Shown: in pieces, positions 1 to 8,111 of the stretch
Layout of the letters: every line of letters starts with the position of its first letter
How positions within the stretch are numbered: position 1 is the first letter of the stretch
Source: Gammaproteobacteria bacterium
Lineage (GTDB): Bacteria; Pseudomonadota; Gammaproteobacteria; Pseudomonadales; Halieaceae
NCBI GenBank assembly: GCA_029859085.1
Contig: JAOUDU010000010.1
Span: 1-16,498 of the forward strand
DNA: 16,498 nucleotides
Direction of reading: 5' to 3'
Notes under the pieces: generated by a model
The model's database searches: none
Seen by the model: the letters and a program-made list of their open reading frames with translations, nothing else
What the model was told of the DNA's origin: nothing
Program-made: the position numbers and the translations under genes

Positions 1-612
1 GGCCTTGCGGATCAGCTCTGCGGCCTCGGCGATCCTGTCGATGTCCGCGCCCTGGTTGACCAGGCGATAGCGCGCCGGTGGCAGCGGCTCCGGCAGGTCC
101 AGCTCTTCGGTGATGATGTGGCTGGGATACTCGATATAGACCGGCCCGGGGGTGCCGCCCATCGCCTTGCGGATGCCCTCGCGGATTATTTCGTCGGTCT
201 GGTCGGCGTACTCGATCGAGGCGGAATATTTCACCGAATTTTCGAACAGCGGCATCTGCTTGACGAACTGGATGCGACCGCGGCGCACGCGCTGCTCGGT
301 CACCCGGGCGCGCTGGCCGCTGAGGAAGATGACCGGTGAATTCTCCACCAGTGCGCACTGTATCGCCGGCGCGGCATTGGCGATGCCCGGTCCCAGCGTG
401 CCGATGCAGACGGCCGGCTTGCCGGTCATACGCGACGCGGCCTCGGCCATGAACCCGGCGGACGCTTCATGGTGCGGGGCAACCACGGTCCAGCCGCGCT
501 TCTCTGCCTCGAGGAACATGTGCACGAAATTCGGGTCCGGGATACCGAACAATGTATTGATGCCCTCGGCCTCGAATAGGTCCAGGATGCGTTCGTAGAC
601 TTTTACAGACAT
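1..612 (-). CDS. Thiamine-diphosphate-dependent enzyme, acetolactate synthase-like (N-terminal part)
   Basis: The gene runs off the left edge, so only the first 204 codons are visible. They read as the N-terminal pyrimidine-binding domain of the acetolactate synthase/benzoylformate decarboxylase superfamily. An early 'LFGIPDPNF' stretch is followed by 'HHEASAGFMAEAASRMTGKP', in which Glu49 is at the position of the Glu that activates the cofactor. Then come 'GTLGPGIANA' and 'SPVIFLSGQR', as in IlvB-type proteins. The family decarboxylates 2-oxo acids or joins/cleaves C-C bonds next to a carbonyl; the product cannot be told from this half. The ATG at 612 is preceded by GAGG. It lies 37 bases after Rieske oxygenase 1 and is probably the last visible gene of the same operon. 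True acetolactate synthase is unlikely in this catabolic setting, though not excluded. Confidence 0.88.
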   Translation of the reverse strand, partial: MSVKVYERILDLFEAEGINTLFGIPDPNFVHMFLEAEKRGWTVVAPHHEASAGFMAEAASRMTGKPAVCIGTLGPGIANAAPAIQCALVENSPVIFLSGQRARVTEQRVRRGRIQFVKQMPLFENSVKYSASIEYADQTDEIIREGIRKAMGGTPGPVYIEYPSHIITEELDLPEPLPPARYRLVNQGADIDRIAEAAELIRKA

Positions 613-649
613 GATCGGGGTATCCTCGTTGTTGCTATGTATTTAACTG

Positions 650-2029
650 TTACTTGAGCAGGCGCGGCGCAGCCGTGCCCATGTATTGCGACAATACGCG
701 ATGGAAATTGGTGACCTTTCGCTCCTGGTGCGGGTTGGGCAGGGTGCCGCGGAATCCACGGGATTTCATGCCCTTCTGGACCCACTGCATGTTCGAGAAG
801 TCCTGGGCCAGTACCGCCCCCCATTTTTCCGCGGTCGGCTCGGCGTAGACCCAATCGGTTTTTGGCTCCTTCCCTTCCGGGAAGCGCTCCAGTGCATAGG
901 ATTCGAAAATACACTTGTTCGGGTCATCGCCATAGGGCCGGACCCGGTAACACAGGGCGAAAGTCACCCCCTGCAGGATGGTCTGGTTGGGGAAAAGACT
1001 CCACGCGAGCCCCGCTTCCGACATCTGCTCAGGCGTGATTTCCGGCCATATCACGCCGCGCGCCGCATCGTCGGCCTTTGCCGAGGCGAGCCAGTGCTTT
1101 ACCACGTCCTGGCCCGACGTCCCTTCGGGGAGTTCGTCGACCAGGCGCTTGGCGGCATTCACCAGTGTTTCGGTGGAGGCGGCGTAGTTCACCGTCTCGT
1201 AGTTCTCCCGCGCCAGCTCGTAGGTGGAGATGCGGGGATCGCTGCCCTTGCCGCCGCCGGCCCGGGTCACCGAGGTGCCGCCGGCTTTCCTCAGTTCGGG
1301 GTCGCGCTCGTCGAAACCGCTGACGCCGTGCTTGCCGTAGGCCTTGCTGTAGGCATAGAACTCCCCGTACTTGAGCAGCTGCGTGTGCGTTCCGGCGACA
1401 TGGTAGGGCTCCATGAACGCCTCGATCGCGGTCTTCCAGTTGCTCGGGTAGACGACCCACTGGCGCCACTTGTAGCGCATCTTCTCGAACTCGAAGGGCG
1501 CGAGGATGCGGGCGACATCACCCAGGAAGTCCAGGAGCGGCTCGCAGTCGGGATCCATATTGATGTAGATCCATCCGCCCCAGGTATCGACGGTGAGTTC
1601 GGAAAGACAGGTACGCTCTTCCGTAAGGGCGCCTTTCCAGTCCTGGGGGTCCAGCACGAAGGTGTTCCTGCCCTCCAGGCTGTAGGTCCAGCCGTGGAAC
1701 CCGCAGACGAAATTCGGTTTCCTGCCGCGAACGCTGTTGACGTCATCCGGCGTGTTGATGAGCTGGCGGCCGCGATGCGGGCAGACGTTGTAAAAAGCCT
1801 TGAGCCTGTCGGCTGCGGTGCGGACGATGATGATCGATTCGTCCATGATGTTATAGGTGAGGAAATTCCCGACCTCGGGGATATCCTCGAGGCGGCCGGC
1901 CATTTGCCACACTTTGGGCCACAGCAGGTCGCGCTCGGCCCTGGCATACTCCGGGCTGGTAAACGCCTCGGCCGGATAGGTCAGCGGCTCGGAAAGGTCT
2001 TCGATACTGATTTCCACTTGTTTATCCAC
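650..2029 (-). CDS. Rieske non-heme iron oxygenase, alpha subunit (copy 1)
   Basis: This 459-residue protein is an aromatic-ring-hydroxylating dioxygenase-type alpha subunit. The Rieske [2Fe-2S] ligands are Cys83/His85 ('CPHRGR') and Cys109/His112 ('CGFHGW'). The mononuclear iron site is 'EPYHVAGTH' with His210 and His215 and probably Asp410 ('QDFSNMQ') as the third ligand. The acid expected to bridge the two metal centres is Glu207, where naphthalene dioxygenase has Asp. The start is GTG, supported by GGGAG six bases upstream. It lies 14 bases after the Baeyer-Villiger monooxygenase and 37 bases before the thiamine-diphosphate enzyme. It is a clear paralogue of the second Rieske protein in this window: 54 of 90 residues are identical over positions 31-120 without a gap. 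No beta subunit, ferredoxin or reductase gene is nearby, so electrons must come from elsewhere. Mono- or dioxygenation of a ring or CoA ester is inferred; the substrate is unknown. Confidence 0.93.
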   Translation of the reverse strand: MDKQVEISIEDLSEPLTYPAEAFTSPEYARAERDLLWPKVWQMAGRLEDIPEVGNFLTYNIMDESIIIVRTAADRLKAFYNVCPHRGRQLINTPDDVNSVRGRKPNFVCGFHGWTYSLEGRNTFVLDPQDWKGALTEERTCLSELTVDTWGGWIYINMDPDCEPLLDFLGDVARILAPFEFEKMRYKWRQWVVYPSNWKTAIEAFMEPYHVAGTHTQLLKYGEFYAYSKAYGKHGVSGFDERDPELRKAGGTSVTRAGGGKGSDPRISTYELARENYETVNYAASTETLVNAAKRLVDELPEGTSGQDVVKHWLASAKADDAARGVIWPEITPEQMSEAGLAWSLFPNQTILQGVTFALCYRVRPYGDDPNKCIFESYALERFPEGKEPKTDWVYAEPTAEKWGAVLAQDFSNMQWVQKGMKSRGFRGTLPNPHQERKVTNFHRVLSQYMGTAAPRLLK

Positions 2030-2035
2030 GGCGTA

Positions 2036-2040
2036 CTCCC
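2036..2040 (-). promoter_or_regulatory. Ribosome binding site fixing a GTG start (Rieske 1)
   Basis: On the minus strand GGGAG lies six bases before the GTG at 2029. This supports GTG as the true start and places the site in the 14-base gap after the upstream monooxygenase stop. Confidence 0.65.
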
Positions 2041-2043
2041 GTT

Positions 2044-3909
2044 CTACTGCTTGCCGGTTGTCAGGGTGAGGCCCGCAAGGTCCCCTTTGTCGCGCCAGTC
2101 CTGCAGTAATTTCTCGAAGGCGTCCCAGCCGGGGCCGTAGGCCTCGCCCAGGTAGAAACGATACTTCTCCACGCCGCTGCTGGTCAGCTGGGCCTCGCCT
2201 TCGTTATTGAAGTAACTGGGCGTGCACTCGCGCACCCACTGGGTATTATCAATCGCGGTTGAGCGCAAATGCTGAACCCATTCAGCCTGGGCTTCAACGC
2301 TGGGTTCGACCGCGGTGACGCCGCGCTGCAGGGCCTCCCTGATAATATATGCTATGTGATGGCATTGCCTCCCGTACTGCAGCGTGGTGGTCGCGTTCAG
2401 GCCGCCCTGGTAATAGCCGACGAAAAACTGGTTGGGGAAATTATGGGTCATGATCCCGTGCAGGGTCTTGTATTCTTCATTCCAGTGATCATAGATCGAC
2501 AGCCCGTTACGGCCCTCATATTTCCCGATACCCCAGCGGCGATCCAGGTCGCTGGTCACCTCGAAGCCGCTGGCGAAAATCATGCAGTCGATCTCGTGTT
2601 CGACACCGCCGGCCAGGAAACCTTTCTCCGTCATGCCTTCGACACCCTTGGTCCCGGATACATCGACCAGCTTTACATTGGGAAGGTTGAAGGTCTCGAG
2701 GTAATTCTCATTCGACAGCGGCCGCTTGCACAGGAAACGGTACCAGGGCTTTAGCGCTTCGGCAGTATCCCTGTCCCTGACGATGGCCTCCACGCGCAGG
2801 CGCAGGCGCTCCATCACCTGGTAATCCATAACCTCTCGCCTGGCCGCGTACTCTTCCGGGGTGATCGCCGGCCAGCCCTCCGCATCCAGTTGTGCCGACA
2901 GGTTGCGGGCTAGTTCCGTCCAGAAATCACAGACGAGATCCGGTTCTCCGGGTCGCAGCAGTCCCTCCATCGCCGCGCGGTGAAAATTGACCTGACGCTC
3001 TTTTTGCCAGCCCGGTTGCAGCGACCTGGCCCAGTCGGGATCCGTCGGCGTGTTTCTGCGCACATCCACGGTTGATGGCGTACGCTGCAGCACATAGAGT
3101 TGCTTCGCGTACTTTCCCAGATGGGGGATCGCCTGGATCGCGGTGGCCCCGGTCCCTACGATGGCGACGCGTTTGTCGACCAGTTTATCCAGCACCTGGT
3201 TTTTCCAGTCGCCACCGGTGTAGTCGTACTCCCAGCGGGCGGTGTGAAACATCTTGCCCCGGAAGTCATGAATGCCGGGAATGCCGGGCAGTTTTGGTAT
3301 GTTCAGCAGGCCGTTGGCCATAATGACGAAACGGGCGCGAATGTCGTCGCCGCGATCAGTGGCGATACGCCACCGCTGTATGGTTTCATCCCAGCGCACA
3401 CCCTCCACCAGGGTGTGAAACAGGGCTTTGTCGTATAGCTTGAAGCGCCTGGCGATACTCTGGACGTATTCGTAAATTTCCCAGCCTTCGGAGAATTTGC
3501 TGGCGGGCATATGGCCCATCTCTTCAAGTAATGGCAGGTAGCAATAGGCGTCGTTATCGCACTGGATGCCGGGGTAGCGGTTCCAGTACCAGACACCGCC
3601 GAAATCGCCGGCATGGTCGATATTGCTGAAGTTTGAAATGCCGGCCTTGTTCAGCTCCACCCCGGCCAGAACTCCGGATATGCCGCCACCGAGGATGGCT
3701 ACATCGATCTCGCTGGTAATCGGATCCCGAGGCAGGACCGGCATGTGCGGATCGCCCGCATAGGCTTCCTCAAAATCGCCCACCGGCTGAACATACTGTT
3801 TCTGGCCAGCGCTGTTCAGGCGTTTGTCGCGTTCCCGCCGGTATTTTTCCCGCATCGCCGGGATGTCGATGTTCTCGACAGGTGGCACATCCGTGGGTTC
3901 ACACTTCAT
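2044..3909 (-). CDS. Type I Baeyer-Villiger monooxygenase (FAD/NADPH)
   Basis: The 621-residue protein is a flavoprotein monooxygenase that should insert oxygen next to a ketone, giving an ester or lactone. The FAD Rossmann motif GGGISG is at 74-79 and the family hallmark 'WYWNRYPG' at 107-114. Asp118 aligns with the active-site Asp of phenylacetone monooxygenase. The fingerprint F-x-G-x3-H-x3-W is at 216-226, but the next residue is Glu227 rather than the usual Pro or Asp. The NADP-binding GTGATA is at 252-257. Lys395-Arg396 match the Lys-Arg pair of phenylacetone monooxygenase, whose Arg stabilises the peroxyflavin. About 70 residues precede the first Rossmann fold, longer than in phenylacetone monooxygenase and closer to the cyclododecanone/hydroxyacetophenone-type enzymes. 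ATG at 3909 follows AGAGG by six bases. Rieske 1 follows after 14 bases, so the two oxygenases are probably co-translated. Substrate unknown; a cyclic ketone or steroid-like ketone is inferred. Confidence 0.93.
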   Translation of the reverse strand: MKCEPTDVPPVENIDIPAMREKYRRERDKRLNSAGQKQYVQPVGDFEEAYAGDPHMPVLPRDPITSEIDVAILGGGISGVLAGVELNKAGISNFSNIDHAGDFGGVWYWNRYPGIQCDNDAYCYLPLLEEMGHMPASKFSEGWEIYEYVQSIARRFKLYDKALFHTLVEGVRWDETIQRWRIATDRGDDIRARFVIMANGLLNIPKLPGIPGIHDFRGKMFHTARWEYDYTGGDWKNQVLDKLVDKRVAIVGTGATAIQAIPHLGKYAKQLYVLQRTPSTVDVRRNTPTDPDWARSLQPGWQKERQVNFHRAAMEGLLRPGEPDLVCDFWTELARNLSAQLDAEGWPAITPEEYAARREVMDYQVMERLRLRVEAIVRDRDTAEALKPWYRFLCKRPLSNENYLETFNLPNVKLVDVSGTKGVEGMTEKGFLAGGVEHEIDCMIFASGFEVTSDLDRRWGIGKYEGRNGLSIYDHWNEEYKTLHGIMTHNFPNQFFVGYYQGGLNATTTLQYGRQCHHIAYIIREALQRGVTAVEPSVEAQAEWVQHLRSTAIDNTQWVRECTPSYFNNEGEAQLTSSGVEKYRFYLGEAYGPGWDAFEKLLQDWRDKGDLAGLTLTTGKQ

Positions 3910-3958
3910 ATCCAGCCTCTTGATAAATCATGGCCCGCAACCGTATTGATCCGCCGTG

Positions 3959-3987
3959 AACTTACAATAAATCAACAGCGTTGTCTA
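3959..3987 (-). promoter_or_regulatory. Possible internal promoter ahead of the monooxygenase
   Basis: The 130-base gap between the CoA-transferase stop and the monooxygenase start is the longest within this leftward gene series. On the minus strand it holds TAGACA (five of six matches to the -35 consensus) and, 17 bases on, TAAGTT (three of six to the -10 consensus). The -10 is poor, so this is only a candidate. It could allow separate transcription of the monooxygenase, Rieske 1 and thiamine-diphosphate enzyme genes. Confidence 0.22.
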
Positions 3988-4039
3988 CTACTGGCCCGGC
4001 GATCGCACTGGTGGCGCGCCGCTACAGTTGCATGTCGCG

Positions 4040-5254
4040 TCAGGACACGACCTTCGAGGCGCGCAACTGCTCAATCTGCCCGGGCGCCAGACCCAGGATA
4101 TCCTTCAGGATCTCGTCGGTATGCTGGCCCAGGACCGCCGGCGCGGCCGGAGCCGGCTGCTCGGCCCCCGGGAACCTGATCGAGCGGTTCACGATCGGGA
4201 TCCTGCCCAGTGCGCGGTGTTCGGTTTCCACCACCATTCCCCGCGCCCGGGCCTGGGGCTGTGCCAGCGCCTCGGTGATTCCCAGTATCGGCGCGTTTGG
4301 CACCTGGTATTCGGTAAACAGTGCGGCGAGCTCCTGCACCGGTTTCTGCCGGGTAAAACCACAGATTATCTCGTTCACGACAGCGCGGCTGTCCCGCCGC
4401 TTTTCCAGTGAATCGAAGCGCGGATCGTCGATATATTCCGGCATTCCCAGCGCGTTGCAGATGCGCTCCCAGAAGCTGTTCGTCAGGCAGGCAATGATGA
4501 TTGCGCCATCCTGGGCCGGAAAGCTGCCATAGGGCACCAGGTTCGGGTGCTGTGAGCCCTGCCGCACCGGGTCATCCCCGGTGAAAAATGCCAGCTGCGC
4601 CAGGTAACCGAGCATGCCGAGCATTCCGTCCAGCAGGCTGATATCGATCAGGCGTCCGCGCCCCGTGCTGTTGCGTTCATGCAGGGCAGCCAGGATGCCG
4701 ATCGGGCCATTGATCCCGCCCACCAGGTCCCCCAGGGGGATGCCGAGCTTGGTCGGCTCGCCGCCCGGTTCGCCATTGACGCTCATCGCGCCGGACAGGG
4801 CCTGCAACACGATATCGAAGGAGGGCCTGTCACGGAGGGGCCCGGTCATGCCGAAACCGGAAATGGAACAGTAGATGAGTCGGGGATTGATGGTGGAGAG
4901 GGCGTCATAGCCCAGCCCCAGGCGGTCCATGATGCCCGGGCGGTAGTTCTCGACAAGGACATCACATCTGGCCGCGAGATCCTTCACCAGTGCCACCCCG
5001 GCATCGGTCTTCAAATCGACGACGATGCTTTTCTTGCCGCGATTGACACTCAGGTAATAGTGACTCTCGCCGTTGCGGAAGGGCGGGAAGGAGCGGGTCT
5101 CGTCTCCGCCGCCGGGAGGCTCGACCTTTATCACCTCCGCACCGAGATCCGCCAGCGCCAGCGATGCCGCCGGCCCCGCCAGCACGCGTGTCAGGTCCAG
5201 CACACGGATTCCTGCCAGCGGGCCGGCCCAGCCCGCCGGGTCACTCTCTGTCAT
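4040..5254 (-). CDS. Class III CoA-transferase (CaiB/BaiF family), operon B copy
   Basis: The 404-residue protein belongs to the CaiB/BaiF/formyl-CoA transferase family, which moves CoA between carboxylic acids through an enzyme-bound mixed anhydride. N-terminal 'GIRVLDLTRVLAGP' and 'LGAEVIKVEPPGGGD' (about residues 15-51) and 'VNRGKKSIVVDLK' (70-82) are typical. Asp176 ('PLGDLVGGINGPIGILAAL') aligns with the catalytic Asp169 of formyl-CoA transferase at the same distance from the 'IGILAAL' segment. 'STGRGRLIDISLLDG' follows. Length is normal. ATG at 5254 is preceded by GGAG at eight bases. It follows the MaoC-like gene by 38 bases and is paralogous in family to the CoA-transferase of operon A. 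It could transfer CoA to the pathway acid from a downstream CoA ester. A racemase function, known in related families, is less likely but open. Confidence 0.92.
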   Translation of the reverse strand: MTESDPAGWAGPLAGIRVLDLTRVLAGPAASLALADLGAEVIKVEPPGGGDETRSFPPFRNGESHYYLSVNRGKKSIVVDLKTDAGVALVKDLAARCDVLVENYRPGIMDRLGLGYDALSTINPRLIYCSISGFGMTGPLRDRPSFDIVLQALSGAMSVNGEPGGEPTKLGIPLGDLVGGINGPIGILAALHERNSTGRGRLIDISLLDGMLGMLGYLAQLAFFTGDDPVRQGSQHPNLVPYGSFPAQDGAIIIACLTNSFWERICNALGMPEYIDDPRFDSLEKRRDSRAVVNEIICGFTRQKPVQELAALFTEYQVPNAPILGITEALAQPQARARGMVVETEHRALGRIPIVNRSIRFPGAEQPAPAAPAVLGQHTDEILKDILGLAPGQIEQLRASKVVS

Positions 5255-5292
5255 TTGCGTTACTCCGGCAAGGGGACTATGGATCCGATTGC

Positions 5293-6420
5293 CTAGCCGC
5301 GGCTGGGCAATTCAACGATGGCTGCGCCGGAGGCGGACAGTTCGCCGCGATGGGTCTCGGCCCGCTGGCTGATTTCCACCAGGTGCTTGCCGTCTTCGAC
5401 GAACTTGCGGGTCACGCTGCCGTCGATCCAGAGCGCATCGCCGTCCGGGTTGTGCCGGCGGATCTGGCACTTGCTCTTGCGCAGGAAGCCGTCGTCGCCC
5501 ATCCAGTTGGTCAGGTGGTGGGTGAGCCAGGAGCAGCGCTCGGGGCCGTAGTCGTAAGCACCCGGTGCGCCGACCTCAAGGGCAAAGGCCTCGTCCCAGT
5601 GAACCCGCTCGGGGCAGTCCGGAACATTGAAACGGTTTTTGATACCCAGCCCCGGGTGGGCCTGCTGCATCTGCCAGGCGAGTTTGTTGGCGCGGATATA
5701 CAGGCCGCCCCAGCCCTGCGCATAGCAGATAAAGCCGGTCACCGTCATCGGGCCTTTCATCATGCGCGGCAGCTCCTCGCCTTCCCTGACGTCTTCCCAG
5801 TAGCGCGGCGTCGCCCCGCGGATTTCCTCGGCAGCATACAGCTTGGAGAACTCGGCGAGTTGCTCTTCGGTGAAAGGCTCGACCCTGCCGCGGGCCTCGG
5901 TGTACTTGGTGCCGCGCTCACGGGCCTCGTCGCGGTCCGTGCGGAATACCCAGCTGTCCGCCTCCGCGACCTTGTCGCCGTGCTGGTTGAAGAAATCCAC
6001 GTGGTAGATCTGCTGGAAGCTGCGGCCGGCGAAGCGGGTCTGGTGCTCTACCAGGTCTTTCAGGTAGGCCTCGGTGGTGATCACGTCGTTGCGCAGGACC
6101 GGCTTGTGCCAGGTCCAGTCGGCGCCCGCCCACATCGCGTGGATGCCGGAGAGGCCGCCGCAGTAACCGGAAATAATGCGGTCGGTCGAAAACAGGAAGC
6201 TCGGCAGCGCCACGAGAGTGCCGTATTTTGTTTTCGCGGCATACTCGGGATCGGTCCACAGCGGGTTGTTGTCGCCGATGCCATGGGCGTAATGGCGGAT
6301 CGCATCGCGGGTCGCCTCATGGTTCCAGGGCTCTATCGTATCGCTGATCTTGACGCCAATACGCTTGCGCAGGTCGGCGAGGCCCTGCTCGGTAATCTTG
6401 GGGAAACGGTTGCTGGACAT
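5293..6420 (-). CDS. MaoC-like double-hotdog protein (FAS1-type dehydratase N-domain)
   Basis: This 375-residue protein looks like two hotdog folds in tandem. The N-terminal half (about 1-165) has 'YAHGIGDNNPLWTDPEYA', the hydratase segment seen in FAS1-like MaoC proteins, but Trp55 stands where active R-hydratases have His. The C-terminal half (about 205-365) has 'ERVHWDEAFA' with His274 and Asp276, then 'GAPGAYDYGPER' and 'LTNWMGDDGF', all typical of this group. Members hydrate enoyl-CoA or dehydrate 3-hydroxyacyl-CoA in beta-oxidation-like routes, though many lack a proven reaction. ATG at 6420 has AGGAG nine bases upstream. It sits between the ligase (20 bases) and CoA-transferase (38 bases), which fits action on a CoA thioester. 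Exact substrate unknown; only one half is likely to be catalytic. Confidence 0.85.
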   Translation of the reverse strand: MSSNRFPKITEQGLADLRKRIGVKISDTIEPWNHEATRDAIRHYAHGIGDNNPLWTDPEYAAKTKYGTLVALPSFLFSTDRIISGYCGGLSGIHAMWAGADWTWHKPVLRNDVITTEAYLKDLVEHQTRFAGRSFQQIYHVDFFNQHGDKVAEADSWVFRTDRDEARERGTKYTEARGRVEPFTEEQLAEFSKLYAAEEIRGATPRYWEDVREGEELPRMMKGPMTVTGFICYAQGWGGLYIRANKLAWQMQQAHPGLGIKNRFNVPDCPERVHWDEAFALEVGAPGAYDYGPERCSWLTHHLTNWMGDDGFLRKSKCQIRRHNPDGDALWIDGSVTRKFVEDGKHLVEISQRAETHRGELSASGAAIVELPSRG

Positions 6421-6440
6421 GGATATCTTCTCCTGGGGTT

Positions 6441-8006
6441 TCAGTGATTGGTCGATGCCGCGGCGGCGGCTTCCCGGTCGCGCAGGACCTTGCGGTGAAC
6501 CTTGCCGGCCGGGGTTTTCGGGAGTTCATTCACAAATTCGATATGGCGCGGAAATTCGTGCTGTGCCAGGCGCTCCCGCGTGTAGTTCTGCAGTTCTTCG
6601 ACGAATTCGGCACCCGGCGCCCGGTCTGTGACCACGAACGCCTTGACCACCTGGCCCCGGGTTGCATCAGGTACGCCAATGACGGCAACTTCCATCACGT
6701 CGTCATGCTTGAGCAGTGTGTTTTCGATTTCGACGGCGCTCATCGTCCAGCCCGCTGAGATGATCACGTCGTCGGCCCGGCCGCAATGATAGAAGTAACC
6801 ATCCTCGTCTATCTTTGCCAGGTCCTTGGTGGTCTCCCAACCGTCGCGACGCCACAGCATGAGCTCGCCCACGACGCCCGGCGGGGTGGGGCTGCCATCC
6901 GGGTTCTGCACCTGCAGTTTCAGGCCGGGTACCGGTTTGCCCAGTGAGCCGGGTTTTACCACGAAATCGCTGGCACCGGGGTAGTTCACCAATACCACAC
7001 CGATCTCGGTAGTGCCGTACATGCTGCATACCGGTACATGGAAGGTCGCATCGATGAATTCAAGCGTTGCCGGGTCAATCGGTTCGCCGGTGTAGGACAG
7101 TTTACGGATGCAGAACCTGTAGTCCCCGGCCCTGCCGCAATTCTTCATCATCCGGTAGTGGGTGGCGGCCGCGGACATATTGGTGATCCGGTAGTCCTGC
7201 AGCGCCTGCATCAGGCGCGCCGCATCGAAGCGGCCGGCGTAGGTACCGGTAGTGACACCCAGTGCCAGCGGTGCCAGCGTCCCGTGCCAGAGGCCGTGGC
7301 CCCAGGCGGGGGAGGAGGGGCAGAAAAACTCGTCCCCCGGGCGAATACCGGTGCCGTAGAGCGCGGCGAACATCAGGGTCACCAGGGCGCGGTGCGTGTG
7401 CTTCACCGCCGCCGGCAATTCCCGGGTGGTGCCGGAGGTATATTGGAATACCGCCAGGTCATCTGCCCGGGTGGTTGTCTGGTAAGTGTCGGGAAAGCGT
7501 TTGATCTCATCCAGCAGGCCGGCGTCGGCCACCACGACCCGGATGCCTTCGACCTGCCTCGCCATTTCCGCTTTTTCACTGTTGGTGATCAGCAGTGTAG
7601 GCTTGCAGTCGTCGACCCGCAGGCGCAGCCCGTCCAGCCCGAACAGCGTGAACAGGGGCACGCTGATCGCCCCCATCATCATCGCGCCGAACAGGCTGAT
7701 ATAGAAGGGCAGGGAGGGTTCCAGCATGAAGGCTATGCGGTCACCGGGTTGGATACCGTTTTCCTCGAGCCAGTGGGCGAAACGCGCGGAGCCGGCGGCG
7801 ATGTCGTCGAAGCTGAGGATTTCATCATGGCCATCGGCATGGGCGATGCGCACCGCGGTGCGACCGGAGCCGTCCGCGTGGCGCTTCATGCATTCGTGGG
7901 CAATGTTGAGGTGTTCGCGATCGCCGTCAAACAGCTCCCACAGCGCGCCCGAGTTGGCATGGGCCTGGGCCTCTGCGTAGGTCGAGTACTCGGTGAGTTT
8001 TGCCAT
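6441..8006 (-). CDS. AMP-dependent acyl-CoA ligase, operon B
   Basis: The 521-residue protein belongs to the acyl-adenylate-forming family that joins a carboxylic acid to CoA at the cost of ATP. The phosphate loop is 'YTSGTTRELPAAVKHTHR' (189-206), a variant lacking the usual PKG lysine. 'SMYGTTEIG' (328-336) is the A5 motif, Asp395 ('TTKDL') and 'GRADD' (409-413) bind ATP/ribose, and Lys502 ('PKTPAGKVHRK') is the expected adenylation lysine. I chose ATG at 8006, where family-like sequence begins (MAKLTEYSTY). A TTG at 8012, two codons upstream, is better spaced (nine bases) from AGGGA at 8022-8026 and may be the real start. A longer frame reaching 8075 starts at TTG without a ribosome site and is rejected. 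First gene of operon B, divergent from the IclR regulator. Substrate class not determinable. Confidence 0.9.
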   Translation of the reverse strand: MAKLTEYSTYAEAQAHANSGALWELFDGDREHLNIAHECMKRHADGSGRTAVRIAHADGHDEILSFDDIAAGSARFAHWLEENGIQPGDRIAFMLEPSLPFYISLFGAMMMGAISVPLFTLFGLDGLRLRVDDCKPTLLITNSEKAEMARQVEGIRVVVADAGLLDEIKRFPDTYQTTTRADDLAVFQYTSGTTRELPAAVKHTHRALVTLMFAALYGTGIRPGDEFFCPSSPAWGHGLWHGTLAPLALGVTTGTYAGRFDAARLMQALQDYRITNMSAAATHYRMMKNCGRAGDYRFCIRKLSYTGEPIDPATLEFIDATFHVPVCSMYGTTEIGVVLVNYPGASDFVVKPGSLGKPVPGLKLQVQNPDGSPTPPGVVGELMLWRRDGWETTKDLAKIDEDGYFYHCGRADDVIISAGWTMSAVEIENTLLKHDDVMEVAVIGVPDATRGQVVKAFVVTDRAPGAEFVEELQNYTRERLAQHEFPRHIEFVNELPKTPAGKVHRKVLRDREAAAAASTNH

Positions 8007-8111
8007 CGTCAAGCCGGTTTTTCCCTGGGGACGTGCGTGAAAGACAACGCCCTGCCTGTTGGTGGGACGGTGCAAGCAAGCGTTGAGCGATGATGCCGCA
8101 AAAAATAGTTG

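Noticed and set aside
686..2140. A 484-codon plus-strand open frame opposite Rieske 1
   Set aside because: Mirror frame of a certain gene, with no domain pattern; its composition follows the opposite strand's codon bias.
3999..4020. Palindromic octamers GCGATCGC and GGCGCGCC in the gap before the monooxygenase
   Set aside because: Short GC palindromes are expected by chance in GC-rich DNA; there is no T-run for a terminator and no second copy at the other control regions.
5164..6447. A 427-codon plus-strand open frame opposite the MaoC-like gene
   Set aside because: Antisense shadow crossing the gap between two real genes; no motif and no ribosome site seen.
7038..8093. A 351-codon plus-strand open frame opposite the operon B ligase
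   Set aside because: Antisense to a gene with complete ligase motifs; no domain pattern of its own.
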